Source: Dongia_A sp039808885
GTDB taxonomy: Bacteria > Pseudomonadota > Alphaproteobacteria > Dongiales > Dongiaceae
DNA: 64,000 nucleotides
Reading direction: 5' to 3'
Assembly (NCBI GenBank): GCA_039808885.1
Contig: JBDHTX010000001.1
Span: forward strand, 124,001 to 188,000
Below are positions 36,089-44,566 of this stretch, one piece after another. Within the stretch, counting starts at the first letter, position 1; each line of letters starts with the position of its first letter. The position numbers and the translations under genes were made by a program. Under the pieces are notes generated by a model that saw nothing but the letters and a program-made list of their open reading frames with translations, did no database searches and was not told the origin of the DNA.

Positions 36089-37905
36089 TAGCGCCGCCCG
36101 AACAGGCGTTCGATATCTGCGAGCTTCAGTTCGACATAGGTGGGGCGGCCGTGGTTGCACTGGCCGGAATGCGGCGTCGCCTCCATCTGGCGCAGCAGCG
36201 AATCCATCTCGGCCTGGGTCAGGCGGCGGCCGGCGCGGACCGAGCCGTGGCAGGCCATGGTGGAGCAGACCTCCTGCAGGCGCTCCTTCAAGGAGAGCGT
36301 GTCGCCCAGTTCGGCGAGCTCGTCGGCGAGGTCCTGGATCAGGCCGCGCACGTCGCTCTGGCCCAGGAGCGCCGGCACCTCGCGCACCACGATGGCGCCG
36401 CTGCCGAAGGCCTCGATGACGAGGCCGAGCTCGGCCAGCTCCGGCGCACGGGCGGCAAGGCGTTCGGCGCCGGGACCATCCAGCTCCACGACCTCGGGGA
36501 TCAGCAGCGCCTGGCGCGCGACGCCGCCCGAGCTGAGCGCCGCCTTCATCCGCTCATAGACCAGGCGCTCATGCGCCGCGTGCTGGTCGACGATGACGAT
36601 GCCGTCGGCGGTCTGGGCGACGATATAGGTCTCATGCACCTGGGCCCGCGCGGCCCCCAGCGGGTTGGCAAGGGCCGGCGTATCGGCGGCGGGCAATTGC
36701 TCGACGCGGGCGCTGGGCCGGTCGAGCTCCGGCGCCAGCGGCGCGAAGGCGGCCATGGCCTGCGCCGCCAAAGCGGGGCTGGAGCGCGACGGGCCCGGCG
36801 CATATCCCCGCCACGGCGCCGTGGGCGTCGAAAGCTGCTGTGGCGCTCCGAAGGACGACAGCGTATCCGCCGCCACGGTGGTGGAGGCGCGATGCCCCGC
36901 CGCCGCCAGCGCCTGACGAATCGCGGTGACGATCAGGCCGCGCACCAAGGCGGCGTCGCGGAAGCGCACCTCGGCCTTGGCCGGATGCACGTTGACGTCG
37001 ACCTCCTCCGCCGGCAGGTCGACGAACAGCGCCACCATCGGGTGCCGGTCGCGGGCAAGGAAATCCTGATAGGCGCCGCGGATGGCGCCGATGATCAGCC
37101 GATCCTTCACCGGCCGGCCGTTGACGAAGAGGAATTGCTGGGTCGAGGTCGCGCGGTTGAGCGTTGGCAGTCCGGCGAATCCGGTCAGGCGCACGTTTTC
37201 CCGGATCGCATCCAGCCGCGCCGCGTTGTCGGCGAAATCGCGGCCCATGATGCCGCCAAGCCGCTCCAGGCTCGCCGCCGCCGGATCGGCCAGAAGGTCG
37301 CCCGCGATGGCCGGCAGGCGCAAAGCGAGTTTCTCCTCGTCGCGCAGGGTGAAGGTCACGTCGGGATGCGCCATGGCCAGGCGCTCGACCATCTCCTGCG
37401 CCGCGTTGGACTCGGAGCGCGGCGACTTCAGGAACTTGAGCCGCGCCGGCACGGCATAGAACAAATCGCGCAGCTCCACCCGCGTGCCCTCGCCGCGCGC
37501 CGCCGGGACCGGCGCCGATTTGTGGCCGCCTTCGACGCCGATCGACCACGCATTCTCCGCGCCGCGCTTGCGGCTGGTGATGGTGAGACGGCCGACCGCG
37601 CCGATCGAGGGCAGAGCCTCGCCACGGAAGCCGAAGGAATTGATATGCACCAGGTCGTCGTCCGGCAGCTTGGAGGTGGCGTGGCGCTCGACCGCCAGGG
37701 ACAGCTCCTCCGGCGACATGCCGATGCCGTCATCCTCCACCGCGATGAGGGAGCGCCCGCCGTCGCGCAGATGCACGTCGATGCGCCGCGCCCCGGCGTC
37801 GAGGGCGTTTTCCACCAGCTCCTTGACCACGGAAGCCGGACGCTCGACCACCTCGCCGGCGGCGATCTGGTTCACGAGATTGGCGGGAAGAAGGCGGATT
37901 GTCAT
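36088..37905 (-). CDS. mutL: DNA mismatch repair protein MutL
   Basis: 605 aa. The N-terminal GHKL ATPase shows ELVENALDAGA, VEDDGIGMS and HATSKL. The C-terminal domain carries the endonuclease motif DQHAAHERLVYE starting at Asp440, plus ACHGSVRAG and CNHGRPTYVEL, so this is a nicking MutL as in organisms without MutH. It partners MutS (not in the window). It is first in a minus-strand unit with a nitrilase-like and an aldo/keto reductase gene. Confidence 0.96.
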   Translation of the reverse strand: MTIRLLPANLVNQIAAGEVVERPASVVKELVENALDAGARRIDVHLRDGGRSLIAVEDDGIGMSPEELSLAVERHATSKLPDDDLVHINSFGFRGEALPSIGAVGRLTITSRKRGAENAWSIGVEGGHKSAPVPAARGEGTRVELRDLFYAVPARLKFLKSPRSESNAAQEMVERLAMAHPDVTFTLRDEEKLALRLPAIAGDLLADPAAASLERLGGIMGRDFADNAARLDAIRENVRLTGFAGLPTLNRATSTQQFLFVNGRPVKDRLIIGAIRGAYQDFLARDRHPMVALFVDLPAEEVDVNVHPAKAEVRFRDAALVRGLIVTAIRQALAAAGHRASTTVAADTLSSFGAPQQLSTPTAPWRGYAPGPSRSSPALAAQAMAAFAPLAPELDRPSARVEQLPAADTPALANPLGAARAQVHETYIVAQTADGIVIVDQHAAHERLVYERMKAALSSGGVARQALLIPEVVELDGPGAERLAARAPELAELGLVIEAFGSGAIVVREVPALLGQSDVRGLIQDLADELAELGDTLSLKERLQEVCSTMACHGSVRAGRRLTQAEMDSLLRQMEATPHSGQCNHGRPTYVELKLADIERLFGRR

Positions 37906-38000
37906 GGTGACAAGTCTAGCACTGGAAGGATGGCATACAAGGTGGCGAAGGCCGCGCCCGAGTCGCTAGTATGACGCCGGATGCGCGGGGGAGGAACGAT

Positions 38001-38450
38001 ATGGGCGCCGCCGACAAAGAGTTCATGCCGGCCGAGGAATACGGCCGCAGCCTGAAGGGTCTTGGCATCAACCTGCTGGTGCGCGACGTCGGTCGCAGCG
38101 CCGCTTTCGCCCGCGATGTCCTCGGCGCCAAGGTGGTCTTCGCCGACCAGGACTTCGCCGTCATCCGCTACGCCAACGGCCCGATCCAGGCCGAATGGAT
38201 GCTGCACAGCGACGGCACCTATCACAGCAACCCGGTGCTGAACCTGCTGGGCGATGCCCAGATCCGCGGCGCCGGCGCCGAGCTGCGGCTCTATCACTGC
38301 GATCCCGACGCGGCGGTGGAGCGCGCGAAGGCGCATGGCCATCATGTGCTGGCCGAGGCCGCCGACAAGCCGCACGGCCTGCGCGAATCCTACATCCTCG
38401 ATCCCGACGGCTATTGCTGGGTGCCTGGGGTCCCCAAGCGGAGCGCCTAG
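38001..38450 (+). CDS. VOC (glyoxalase/bleomycin-resistance) family protein
   Basis: A 149-aa VOC-fold protein: GLGINLLVRDVGRSAAFARD opens the first beta-alpha-beta module, and ESYILDPDGYCWVPG closes the second. ATG 38001 is preferred because GGGGGAGGA lies upstream; ATG 37971 is in frame. A metal-dependent role is likely for the fold, but the substrate is unknown. It is transcribed divergently from mutL and overlaps the epimerase stop by 4 nt. Confidence 0.85.
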   Translation: MGAADKEFMPAEEYGRSLKGLGINLLVRDVGRSAAFARDVLGAKVVFADQDFAVIRYANGPIQAEWMLHSDGTYHSNPVLNLLGDAQIRGAGAELRLYHCDPDAAVERAKAHGHHVLAEAADKPHGLRESYILDPDGYCWVPGVPKRSA

Positions 38451-39430
38451 ACCTTGGCGTAGTCGCGGTACCACGCCACGAAGCGGCCGATGCCGGTGCC
38501 AAGGTCGGTCTGCGGCGCGTAGCCGAGATCGCGGCGGCTGACCGAGATGTCGGCCCAGGTCTGCGGCACGTCGCCCAGCGGCATCGGCTTGTCGACCCGG
38601 ATCGCCTGGCGTCCGCAGGCCGCTTCCACCGCCGCGACCAGCGCGCTCACCGTTTCCGGATTGTCGTTGCCGAGATTGTAGAGCCGGTGCGGCTCCTCCT
38701 CCGCCGGCGATGGCGGGCGGTCCAGCGCCGCCAGCACGCCGGCGACGATGTCGTCGATATAGGTGAAGTCGCGGCTGAGCAGGCCCTTGCCGTAGACCTC
38801 GATCGGCGTGCCGTTCAGCACCGCAGCGGTGAACTTGTAGTAGGCCATGTCGGGCCGGCCCCAGGGCCCGTAGACGGTGAAGAAGCGCAGCCCCGTCTGC
38901 GGCAGCTTGTAGATGCGCGCATGCGAAATGCTCAGCAGCTCGTCGGCGCGCTTGGTCGCCGCATAGAGCGACATCGGGTGATCGGCGGGATCGTCGAGCG
39001 CGAAGGGCACCTTCTTCGACGCGCCGTAGACCGAGCTGGAACTGGCATAGACCAGGTGGCGCAGTTTCGGCGCCTGGCGGGCGATCTGCAGCATGTTGAA
39101 ATGGCCGGAGAGATTGGCGCGCGCATATTCCTCCGGCTGCTCGATGGAATAGCGCACGCCGGCCTGGGCGGCGAGATGGATGATCTGTTCCGTCGCCGGC
39201 AGCGCGTCGGCGACCGCGTCCCGCAACGCCGCCGGCTCGGCGATGTCCACGAGGCGGAAGCGGAAGCCGTTGCGCCCCTCCAGCCGCGCCAGGCGCGCCC
39301 GCTTCAGCGCCGGGTCGTAGTAGGAATTGACGTTGTCGAGGCCGAGGACCTGCTGCCCGCGATCCAGCAGCGCCTGCGCCACAAAGGAGCCGATGAATCC
39401 GGCAACGCCGGTGACGATGATCTCTGGCAT
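38447..39430 (-). CDS. NAD-dependent nucleotide-sugar epimerase (UDP-glucuronate 4-epimerase-like)
   Basis: A 327-aa extended SDR. It has the Rossmann motif VTGVAGFIGSFVAQAL, the Ser-Tyr-Lys set (ASSSSVYGA and SLYAATKRADE) and the RFFTVYGPWGRPDMA signature of UDP-glucuronate/galacturonate epimerases. It inverts C4 of a UDP-hexuronate. It follows the dehydrogenase gene by 7 nt, so the product of that enzyme is its likely substrate. Confidence 0.88.
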   Translation of the reverse strand: MPEIIVTGVAGFIGSFVAQALLDRGQQVLGLDNVNSYYDPALKRARLARLEGRNGFRFRLVDIAEPAALRDAVADALPATEQIIHLAAQAGVRYSIEQPEEYARANLSGHFNMLQIARQAPKLRHLVYASSSSVYGASKKVPFALDDPADHPMSLYAATKRADELLSISHARIYKLPQTGLRFFTVYGPWGRPDMAYYKFTAAVLNGTPIEVYGKGLLSRDFTYIDDIVAGVLAALDRPPSPAEEEPHRLYNLGNDNPETVSALVAAVEAACGRQAIRVDKPMPLGDVPQTWADISVSRRDLGYAPQTDLGTGIGRFVAWYRDYAKV

Positions 39431-39437
39431 CCGTCGG

Positions 39438-40823
39438 TCAGGCCTTGCGGATATGCGCGCCCCTCACCTTGGTCCGCGCCATGACGTTGCGCGTGTCTAG
39501 CACGAGCCTTGCGTGGCGTCCAATCAGGGCATAGTCGACCGAATCGTGGTCGGTGACGATCAGCACGGCATCGGCCGACGACAGCGCCTTCGGCGTCAGT
39601 GTTACGGATTTGCGTCCGGCCAGGTGCGCATGTTCGCGGCTCGGCTTCACCGCCTTGATGAAGGGATCGTGATAGGCGACCTTGGCGCCGGCCTGTTCCA
39701 GCAGCTCGATCAGGGTCAGTGCCGGGCTCTCGCGCATGTCGTCGACGTTCTTCTTGTAGGCGAGGCCGATCATCAGGATCCGGGCGCCCTTCATCGCCTT
39801 GCCGCGCCGGGCGCTCAGCTCCTCCGCCAGCCGCGCCACGACATAGCGCGGCATGGCGGTGTTGATCTCGCCGGCCAACTCGATGAAGCGCGTGTTGATG
39901 CCGAATTCGCGCGCCTTCCAGGTCAGGTAGAAGGGATCGATCGGGATGCAATGACCGCCCAGGCCAGGCCCGGGATAGAACGGCATGTAGCCGAAGGGCT
40001 TGGTCTTGGCGGCGTCGATCACCTCCCAGACGTCGATGCCCATGGCGGCGCAGATGACCTTCAATTCGTTGACCAGCGCGATGTTGACGGCGCGGAAGAT
40101 GTTCTCGGTCAGCTTCACCGTCTCCGCCGCTTCCGGCGAGGTGACCGGCACGGTCTTCACCACCACCTGGTCGTAGAGCGCGACGGCAAGCGCCAGGGCC
40201 TCGGCGCCGTCGCCGCCGACCACCTTGGGAATGTCGTTGGTGCCGAAATTGGCGTTGCCGGGGTCCTCGCGCTCCGGCGAATAGGCGAGGAAGAAATCGC
40301 GGCCGGAGCTGAGGCCGGAGCGCTCCAGGATCGGCTTCAATTCGTCGCGCGTGGTGCCGGGATAGGTGCTGGATTCCAGCACCACCAGCTGCCCGGCGCG
40401 GAGCCGTGGCAGGATCTCCTCGCCGGTGTTGACGATGAACTGCAGGTCCGGCTCGCGGTGGCGGGTGAGCGGCGTGGGCACGCAGATGATGATGGCGTCC
40501 ATCGCCCGCAGGCCGTCGAAATCGGCGCTGGCCGAAAAGCCGCCGGACTTGCGCAGCTTCGCCACGCGCTTTGCCGGAATGTGCTTGATGTAGGAGCGCC
40601 CGGCGTTGAGCGCCGCAACCTTGCCGTCATCGATGTCGAAGCCGGTTGTGGCGAAGCCCTTCTCGGCGAACAGGCAGGCCAGCGGCAGCCCGACATAGCC
40701 GAGTCCGATGATGCCGATTCGCGCGCTGCGATCCTGCAGGCGCGCCTGCAACTGCGAGACCGCCCTTTCTGGCTTGGTCGCCGCACGACCGCGCACGGCG
40801 CTGGATCTTCTAATTTTGTTCAC
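39438..40823 (-). CDS. UDP-N-acetylhexosamine 6-dehydrogenase-like nucleotide-sugar dehydrogenase
   Basis: A 461-aa UDP-sugar dehydrogenase. The N-terminal Rossmann site is GIIGLGYVGLPLACLF, and the catalytic Cys lies in GPGLGGHCIPIDPFYLTWKA. That GHCIPIDP form is typical of the WbpA/VipA/TviB type acting on UDP-GlcNAc or UDP-GalNAc; UDP-glucose dehydrogenases have GGSCFPKD. It forms a two-gene unit with the epimerase. No glycosyltransferase or polymer export genes are adjacent. An AT-rich stretch of about 120 nt lies upstream. Confidence 0.88.
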   Translation of the reverse strand: MNKIRRSSAVRGRAATKPERAVSQLQARLQDRSARIGIIGLGYVGLPLACLFAEKGFATTGFDIDDGKVAALNAGRSYIKHIPAKRVAKLRKSGGFSASADFDGLRAMDAIIICVPTPLTRHREPDLQFIVNTGEEILPRLRAGQLVVLESSTYPGTTRDELKPILERSGLSSGRDFFLAYSPEREDPGNANFGTNDIPKVVGGDGAEALALAVALYDQVVVKTVPVTSPEAAETVKLTENIFRAVNIALVNELKVICAAMGIDVWEVIDAAKTKPFGYMPFYPGPGLGGHCIPIDPFYLTWKAREFGINTRFIELAGEINTAMPRYVVARLAEELSARRGKAMKGARILMIGLAYKKNVDDMRESPALTLIELLEQAGAKVAYHDPFIKAVKPSREHAHLAGRKSVTLTPKALSSADAVLIVTDHDSVDYALIGRHARLVLDTRNVMARTKVRGAHIRKA

Positions 40824-40950
40824 GATACCCCCGATTTATCGTTAGTTCGTCTTTTCAGATCTAAATGGTTTCGTTATGAACACTTGCTCACACAGGGGAT
40901 TATTTATCAGTGGAGCTGATTAACGGCTCTCCTGGGACCGGGGCATAGTG
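40824..40950. promoter_or_regulatory. AT-rich divergent control region
   Basis: This stretch is markedly AT-rich against the surrounding coding DNA and separates two divergent genes (nucleotide-sugar dehydrogenase and MarR regulator). It should hold both promoters; the exact -35/-10 boxes could not be fixed with confidence. Confidence 0.5.
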
Positions 40951-41607
40951 ATGGCAGACGAGGTTTCGAACAAGCTGCTGGGGGGACTGAACCGGATCGG
41001 CTTGGCCATGCGCAGCGCGGCCTGGGGCGAGGCCACCGAATCGGGCCTGACGCCGACGCAAAGCCAGATCCTGGCATTCATTGCGGCACGCGGCCCGCAA
41101 AGCCCGCGTTCCGGCGACGCCGCCGACGCGCTCGGCATCACACCGCAAACCGCCAGCGTGGCGATCGCGGCGCTGGTGGCGAAGGGACTGGTGATCAAGA
41201 CTCCGGACATCAACGACCGTCGCGCCTCGGCGCTGCGCCTGACCCGCCAGGGCGAAGTGGCGGCGCGGGTGGCGACGCAATGGCCGGATTTCCTCACCAA
41301 CGCGATGCGGGAGCTGGATGCCGGCGAGCGCGAGGCTTTCCTGCGCATCCTGATGAAGCTGATCCACCGCCTGCAAGCGGATGGCGAGATCGTGCCGCAG
41401 CGCCTGTGCATCACCTGCGCGCATTTCCAGCCCAACATGCATTCCGGCCGCAACGGCGGGCCGCATCACTGCGCGCTGCTGAACCAGCCGCTGGCGGAGA
41501 TCGACCTGCGGCTCGATTGCTCGGAGCATCGCTCGGCCGCCAACGAAGTGGCCGAGACCGCCTGGCAGAACTATTCAAGGCGTTCGCCGGCCGCGGCGGG
41601 CTCCTGA
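40951..41607 (+). CDS. MarR-family regulator with C-terminal Cys/His cluster
   Basis: 218 aa from ATG 40951; GTG 40948 is adjacent. The winged helix spans about residues 30-110 (LTPTQSQILAFIA, ALGITPQTASVAIAALVAKG, NDRRASALRLT). A C-terminal extension beyond the usual MarR fold contains Cys153, Cys156, His172, His173, Cys174 and Cys190 in a CITCAHF ... HHCALL ... LDCSEH arrangement, which looks like a metal or Fe-S site. It may sense metal or redox state (inference). Its target could be the divergent nucleotide-sugar genes. Confidence 0.85.
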   Translation: MADEVSNKLLGGLNRIGLAMRSAAWGEATESGLTPTQSQILAFIAARGPQSPRSGDAADALGITPQTASVAIAALVAKGLVIKTPDINDRRASALRLTRQGEVAARVATQWPDFLTNAMRELDAGEREAFLRILMKLIHRLQADGEIVPQRLCITCAHFQPNMHSGRNGGPHHCALLNQPLAEIDLRLDCSEHRSAANEVAETAWQNYSRRSPAAAGS

Positions 41608-41652
41608 TCGCGTCGGCGGCCGGATCGTAATCCGCCGGGACCTGTCTGACGC

Positions 41653-42879
41653 TCAGACCTGCTCGTAGGTCGAGGCTTCCCAGGCGCCGTCGGGATGCAG
41701 GCCGCGCAGATCGACGACGCCATCCGCGTCGGTGTCGTAGAGCGAATAGTCCCATTTGCCGTCGCTGTCGCTGTCGACCACGGCCTTCTCCCAGCGGCCG
41801 TCGCGGTCGAGGTCGAGCTCGACGACATAGCCGATGGACGCGTCGTCGAACCACAGCTCGACCACTTCGGCATAGTCGTCGCAATCGTAGTCGGTCTGCC
41901 GGATATCCGCGGTGTTGGCATCGTTGCGGCCCTCGAACAGCACGGCCGGCGCGCATTCCTCCGCCTGGTCCTCCGACTCGGCCGCCTCCGCGTAGCGGTT
42001 GTCGGCGGCGTCCAGAAAGCGGCGCACCTCGCGCACCGAGACGGCGAAATTGAGACCCTGGGCATCGCCCTCGCCGAAGGAATTGACGCCGATCAGCCGC
42101 CCCTCGTCGTCGAACAGCGGACCGCCGGAATTGCCGGGATTGATCGGCGTCTGGGTCTGGATCACGTCGGCCTGGTGCTTGAACTCGCCGTCATAGACCC
42201 AGGAATAGCCGTTGCGCATGGCGCTGATGACGCCCTTGGTATAGGTCCAGGTCTCGCCCTTCGGATGGCCGATGGCGTGCACGTCGTCGCCGACGGAAAC
42301 CGCATCGGCATCGCCCAGTTCGACAAACAGCCAGCCGGGCCAGTCGCGGATCTTGAGCAGCGCCAGATCGGCGACCTGGTCGACCTTGATCACGTCGGCG
42401 GTGAAGGCGTCCGCGTCCGTCGGCGCGGCCCCCTCCTTCACCGGCTTCAGGATGACGGTGGCCTGGTCGAAGCCGAGGATGACGTGGTTGTTGGTGAGCA
42501 CCAGGCCGTCGGCGGAAACGAGCGAGCCGGACCCGAGCCCGTCATCGGTAACCACCAGCACGACCAGGGGCGCCAGCTTGCGATAGAGCTCCGAGGAATG
42601 CGAACCGCCGATCGAGGCGACAAGGTTCGGCTCCTCCGGCTTCGGCAAAGCGTTCAACGCCGCCTCGATCCGCTTCGGATCGGTGCCGGCGCCGCCGAGC
42701 GGAATCTCCTTCAATTGCGGCGCCGCGATGGTGGCGGCGGCGCCCGGCTTCGGCATTGCGGCGGCCAGATCCGCCGGCGACTTGCCCCAGGCCGGCGCCG
42801 CGACCATCCCGCCGGCCAGCCACAGCGCCGCCGCGACGGACTGCACGACGCTCACGAATACCCGCGTTCTCCGGCGCAT
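41653..42879 (-). CDS. Secreted trypsin-like (HtrA-type) protease with C-terminal Asp-rich calcium-type repeats
   Basis: 408 aa. The N-terminal signal sequence ends near AAPAWG. The protease domain has the triad His in LTNNHVILG, Asp in VADLALLKI and Ser in NPGNSGGPLF, as in HtrA/DegP, but no PDZ domain follows. Instead the last about 60 residues contain three loops DLDRDGRWE, DSDSDGKWD and DTDADGVVD that resemble EF-hand or dockerin-type calcium ligands. Export to the periplasm or outside is expected. The substrate is unknown. Confidence 0.85.
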   Translation of the reverse strand: MRRRTRVFVSVVQSVAAALWLAGGMVAAPAWGKSPADLAAAMPKPGAAATIAAPQLKEIPLGGAGTDPKRIEAALNALPKPEEPNLVASIGGSHSSELYRKLAPLVVLVVTDDGLGSGSLVSADGLVLTNNHVILGFDQATVILKPVKEGAAPTDADAFTADVIKVDQVADLALLKIRDWPGWLFVELGDADAVSVGDDVHAIGHPKGETWTYTKGVISAMRNGYSWVYDGEFKHQADVIQTQTPINPGNSGGPLFDDEGRLIGVNSFGEGDAQGLNFAVSVREVRRFLDAADNRYAEAAESEDQAEECAPAVLFEGRNDANTADIRQTDYDCDDYAEVVELWFDDASIGYVVELDLDRDGRWEKAVVDSDSDGKWDYSLYDTDADGVVDLRGLHPDGAWEASTYEQV

Positions 42880-43053
42880 TCGACCCTCCCCAAGCCCGCA
42901 CTTCAGCGGCGGTGAATCCGAGCCCCGATTTCGCGCGCTGTCAATTGCGGCGGCGAGGCCGGGACCAGCATTTGGTCGGGGACATCGGCCGCCCGGTTCG
43001 AGGCGGACGGAGATTTTTTCGGGTCGGCGACTTCAGGGCGGCCCCGGGCGGGA

Positions 43054-44481
43054 TCAGTCGATCCGGTGGCCTTCCCGCGCCAGGTCGTCGGCGGACGCCT
43101 TGATCCCGGCGGCGAGGCCGGCGATCAGCTCGTCCACCTGGCCTTCGGTCAGCACCAAAGGCGGCGACATGATGTTGAGATGCGCCAGCGGGCGGACGAT
43201 CAGCCCGTGCTTCTCGCAATGCTCGGAGATGCGCCGGCCGATATTGACGCCGTCGGGCAGCAATTCCCGGGTCGTCTTGTTGGCGACATATTCCGTGCAC
43301 ATCATGAAATGGCTGCCGCGCACGTCGCCCACCAGGGGCAGGTCCTTCAGTTCGTTCAGCCGCTTCTCGAGATAGGGGCCGACCTTGCGGATGTGGCCGC
43401 AGATGTCGCGCTTTTCCATGATCTCGATGTTCTTCAGCCCGGCGGCGCAGGCGACCGGATGGCCGGAATAGGTGAAGCCGTGGGTGAACCAGGCGTCCGG
43501 GTCGGGAGCCGAAATCACGTCGTAGATGCGGTCGCTGAAGATCACCGCGCCCAGCGGCACGTAGCCCGAGGAGATGCCCTTGGCCGAGACGATGATGTCC
43601 GGCTCGATGCCGAACACGTCCTTCGAGGCGAACCACTGTCCCAGGCGGCCGAAGGCGGTCACCACCTCGTCCGAGACGTAGAGCACGTCGTATTTCCGGC
43701 ACAGCTCCCAGGTGCGGCGGTGATAGCCCTGCGGCGGCACGATGACGCCGCCGGCGCCCATGACCGGCTCGGCAAAAAACGCCGCGACCTTGTCCGGGCC
43801 GATCTCCAGGATCTTGCGCTCCAGCTCGTCGACCAGATGGTCGCAGAACTGCGCCTCGGTCATGCCTTCCGGCCGGCGATACACGTACGGGCAGGAAACG
43901 TGATGGATGAAATCCGTCGCGTACTGGAACATCGGCGAGCGGTCGCTTTCGCGTCCGGTCAGCGACATCGCCAGGTAGGTGCTGCCGTGATAGGAGCCGA
44001 TGCGCGAGATGATATGGCGCTTCTGCGGCTTGCCGCGCCGCGCGTTGTAGTAGTGCGCCAGGCGCACCGCGGTGTCGTTCGCCGCCGAGCCAGAGCAAGT
44101 ATAGAAGACGCGGTTGAGATCGCCCGGGGCGAGGGCCGCCAGCTTGGTGGCCAGCGCCACCGCCGGCGGGTTGGTGGTGTCGACGAAGGCGGAATAGAAG
44201 CTGAGGCGCCGGATCTGGTCGGCGACCGCCTCCGCCATCTCCTCCTCGCCGAAGCCGATCGACATGCACCACAGCCCGCCGATGCCGTCGAGATAGCGCT
44301 TGCCGCGGGAATCGAAGATGTAGGCGCCCTTCGCCTCGGTGATGACCAGCGAGCCATCCTTCTTGAAGCTGTCGAAATGGGTGAAGGGATGGACGAAATG
44401 CGCCTTGTCGTCGCGCCAGATCTGGTCGGTGTCGTAGTTGGAGGTGGGCGCGATCTGCGGCTGGGTTGCGGCCTGAACCAT
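43054..44481 (-). CDS. Class III PLP aminotransferase (omega-amino acid/diamine:pyruvate type)
   Basis: A 475-aa fold-type I aminotransferase. PLP lysine is Lys301 in VSAKGISSGYVPLG; DEVVTAFGR supplies the cofactor-stacking Asp. It resembles putrescine/beta-alanine:pyruvate transaminases. The neighbouring homospermidine synthase supports polyamine metabolism, but substrate cannot be read from the sequence. It lies downstream of a LuxR-type gene on the same strand, with a hairpin enclosing its ribosome-binding site just before ATG 44481. Confidence 0.87.
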   Translation of the reverse strand: MVQAATQPQIAPTSNYDTDQIWRDDKAHFVHPFTHFDSFKKDGSLVITEAKGAYIFDSRGKRYLDGIGGLWCMSIGFGEEEMAEAVADQIRRLSFYSAFVDTTNPPAVALATKLAALAPGDLNRVFYTCSGSAANDTAVRLAHYYNARRGKPQKRHIISRIGSYHGSTYLAMSLTGRESDRSPMFQYATDFIHHVSCPYVYRRPEGMTEAQFCDHLVDELERKILEIGPDKVAAFFAEPVMGAGGVIVPPQGYHRRTWELCRKYDVLYVSDEVVTAFGRLGQWFASKDVFGIEPDIIVSAKGISSGYVPLGAVIFSDRIYDVISAPDPDAWFTHGFTYSGHPVACAAGLKNIEIMEKRDICGHIRKVGPYLEKRLNELKDLPLVGDVRGSHFMMCTEYVANKTTRELLPDGVNIGRRISEHCEKHGLIVRPLAHLNIMSPPLVLTEGQVDELIAGLAAGIKASADDLAREGHRID

Positions 44482-44487
44482 GTCTGA

Positions 44488-44514
44488 ACTCCCGGGAAAC
44501 CGATGCCCGGGAGT
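44488..44514 (-). promoter_or_regulatory. Hairpin enclosing the ribosome-binding site of the aminotransferase gene
   Basis: Perfect 9-bp arms ACTCCCGGG and CCCGGGAGT flank a 9-nt loop. In the mRNA the 3' arm contains GGGAG, the apparent Shine-Dalgarno, eight bases before the start codon. Pairing would hide it. Whether it also acts as a DNA operator is unknown. Confidence 0.55.
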
Positions 44515-44566
44515 GTCACGGAGCGGCGCCGGGCGGACAATGGCCCAGATTGGCCAGCGGGCTTCC

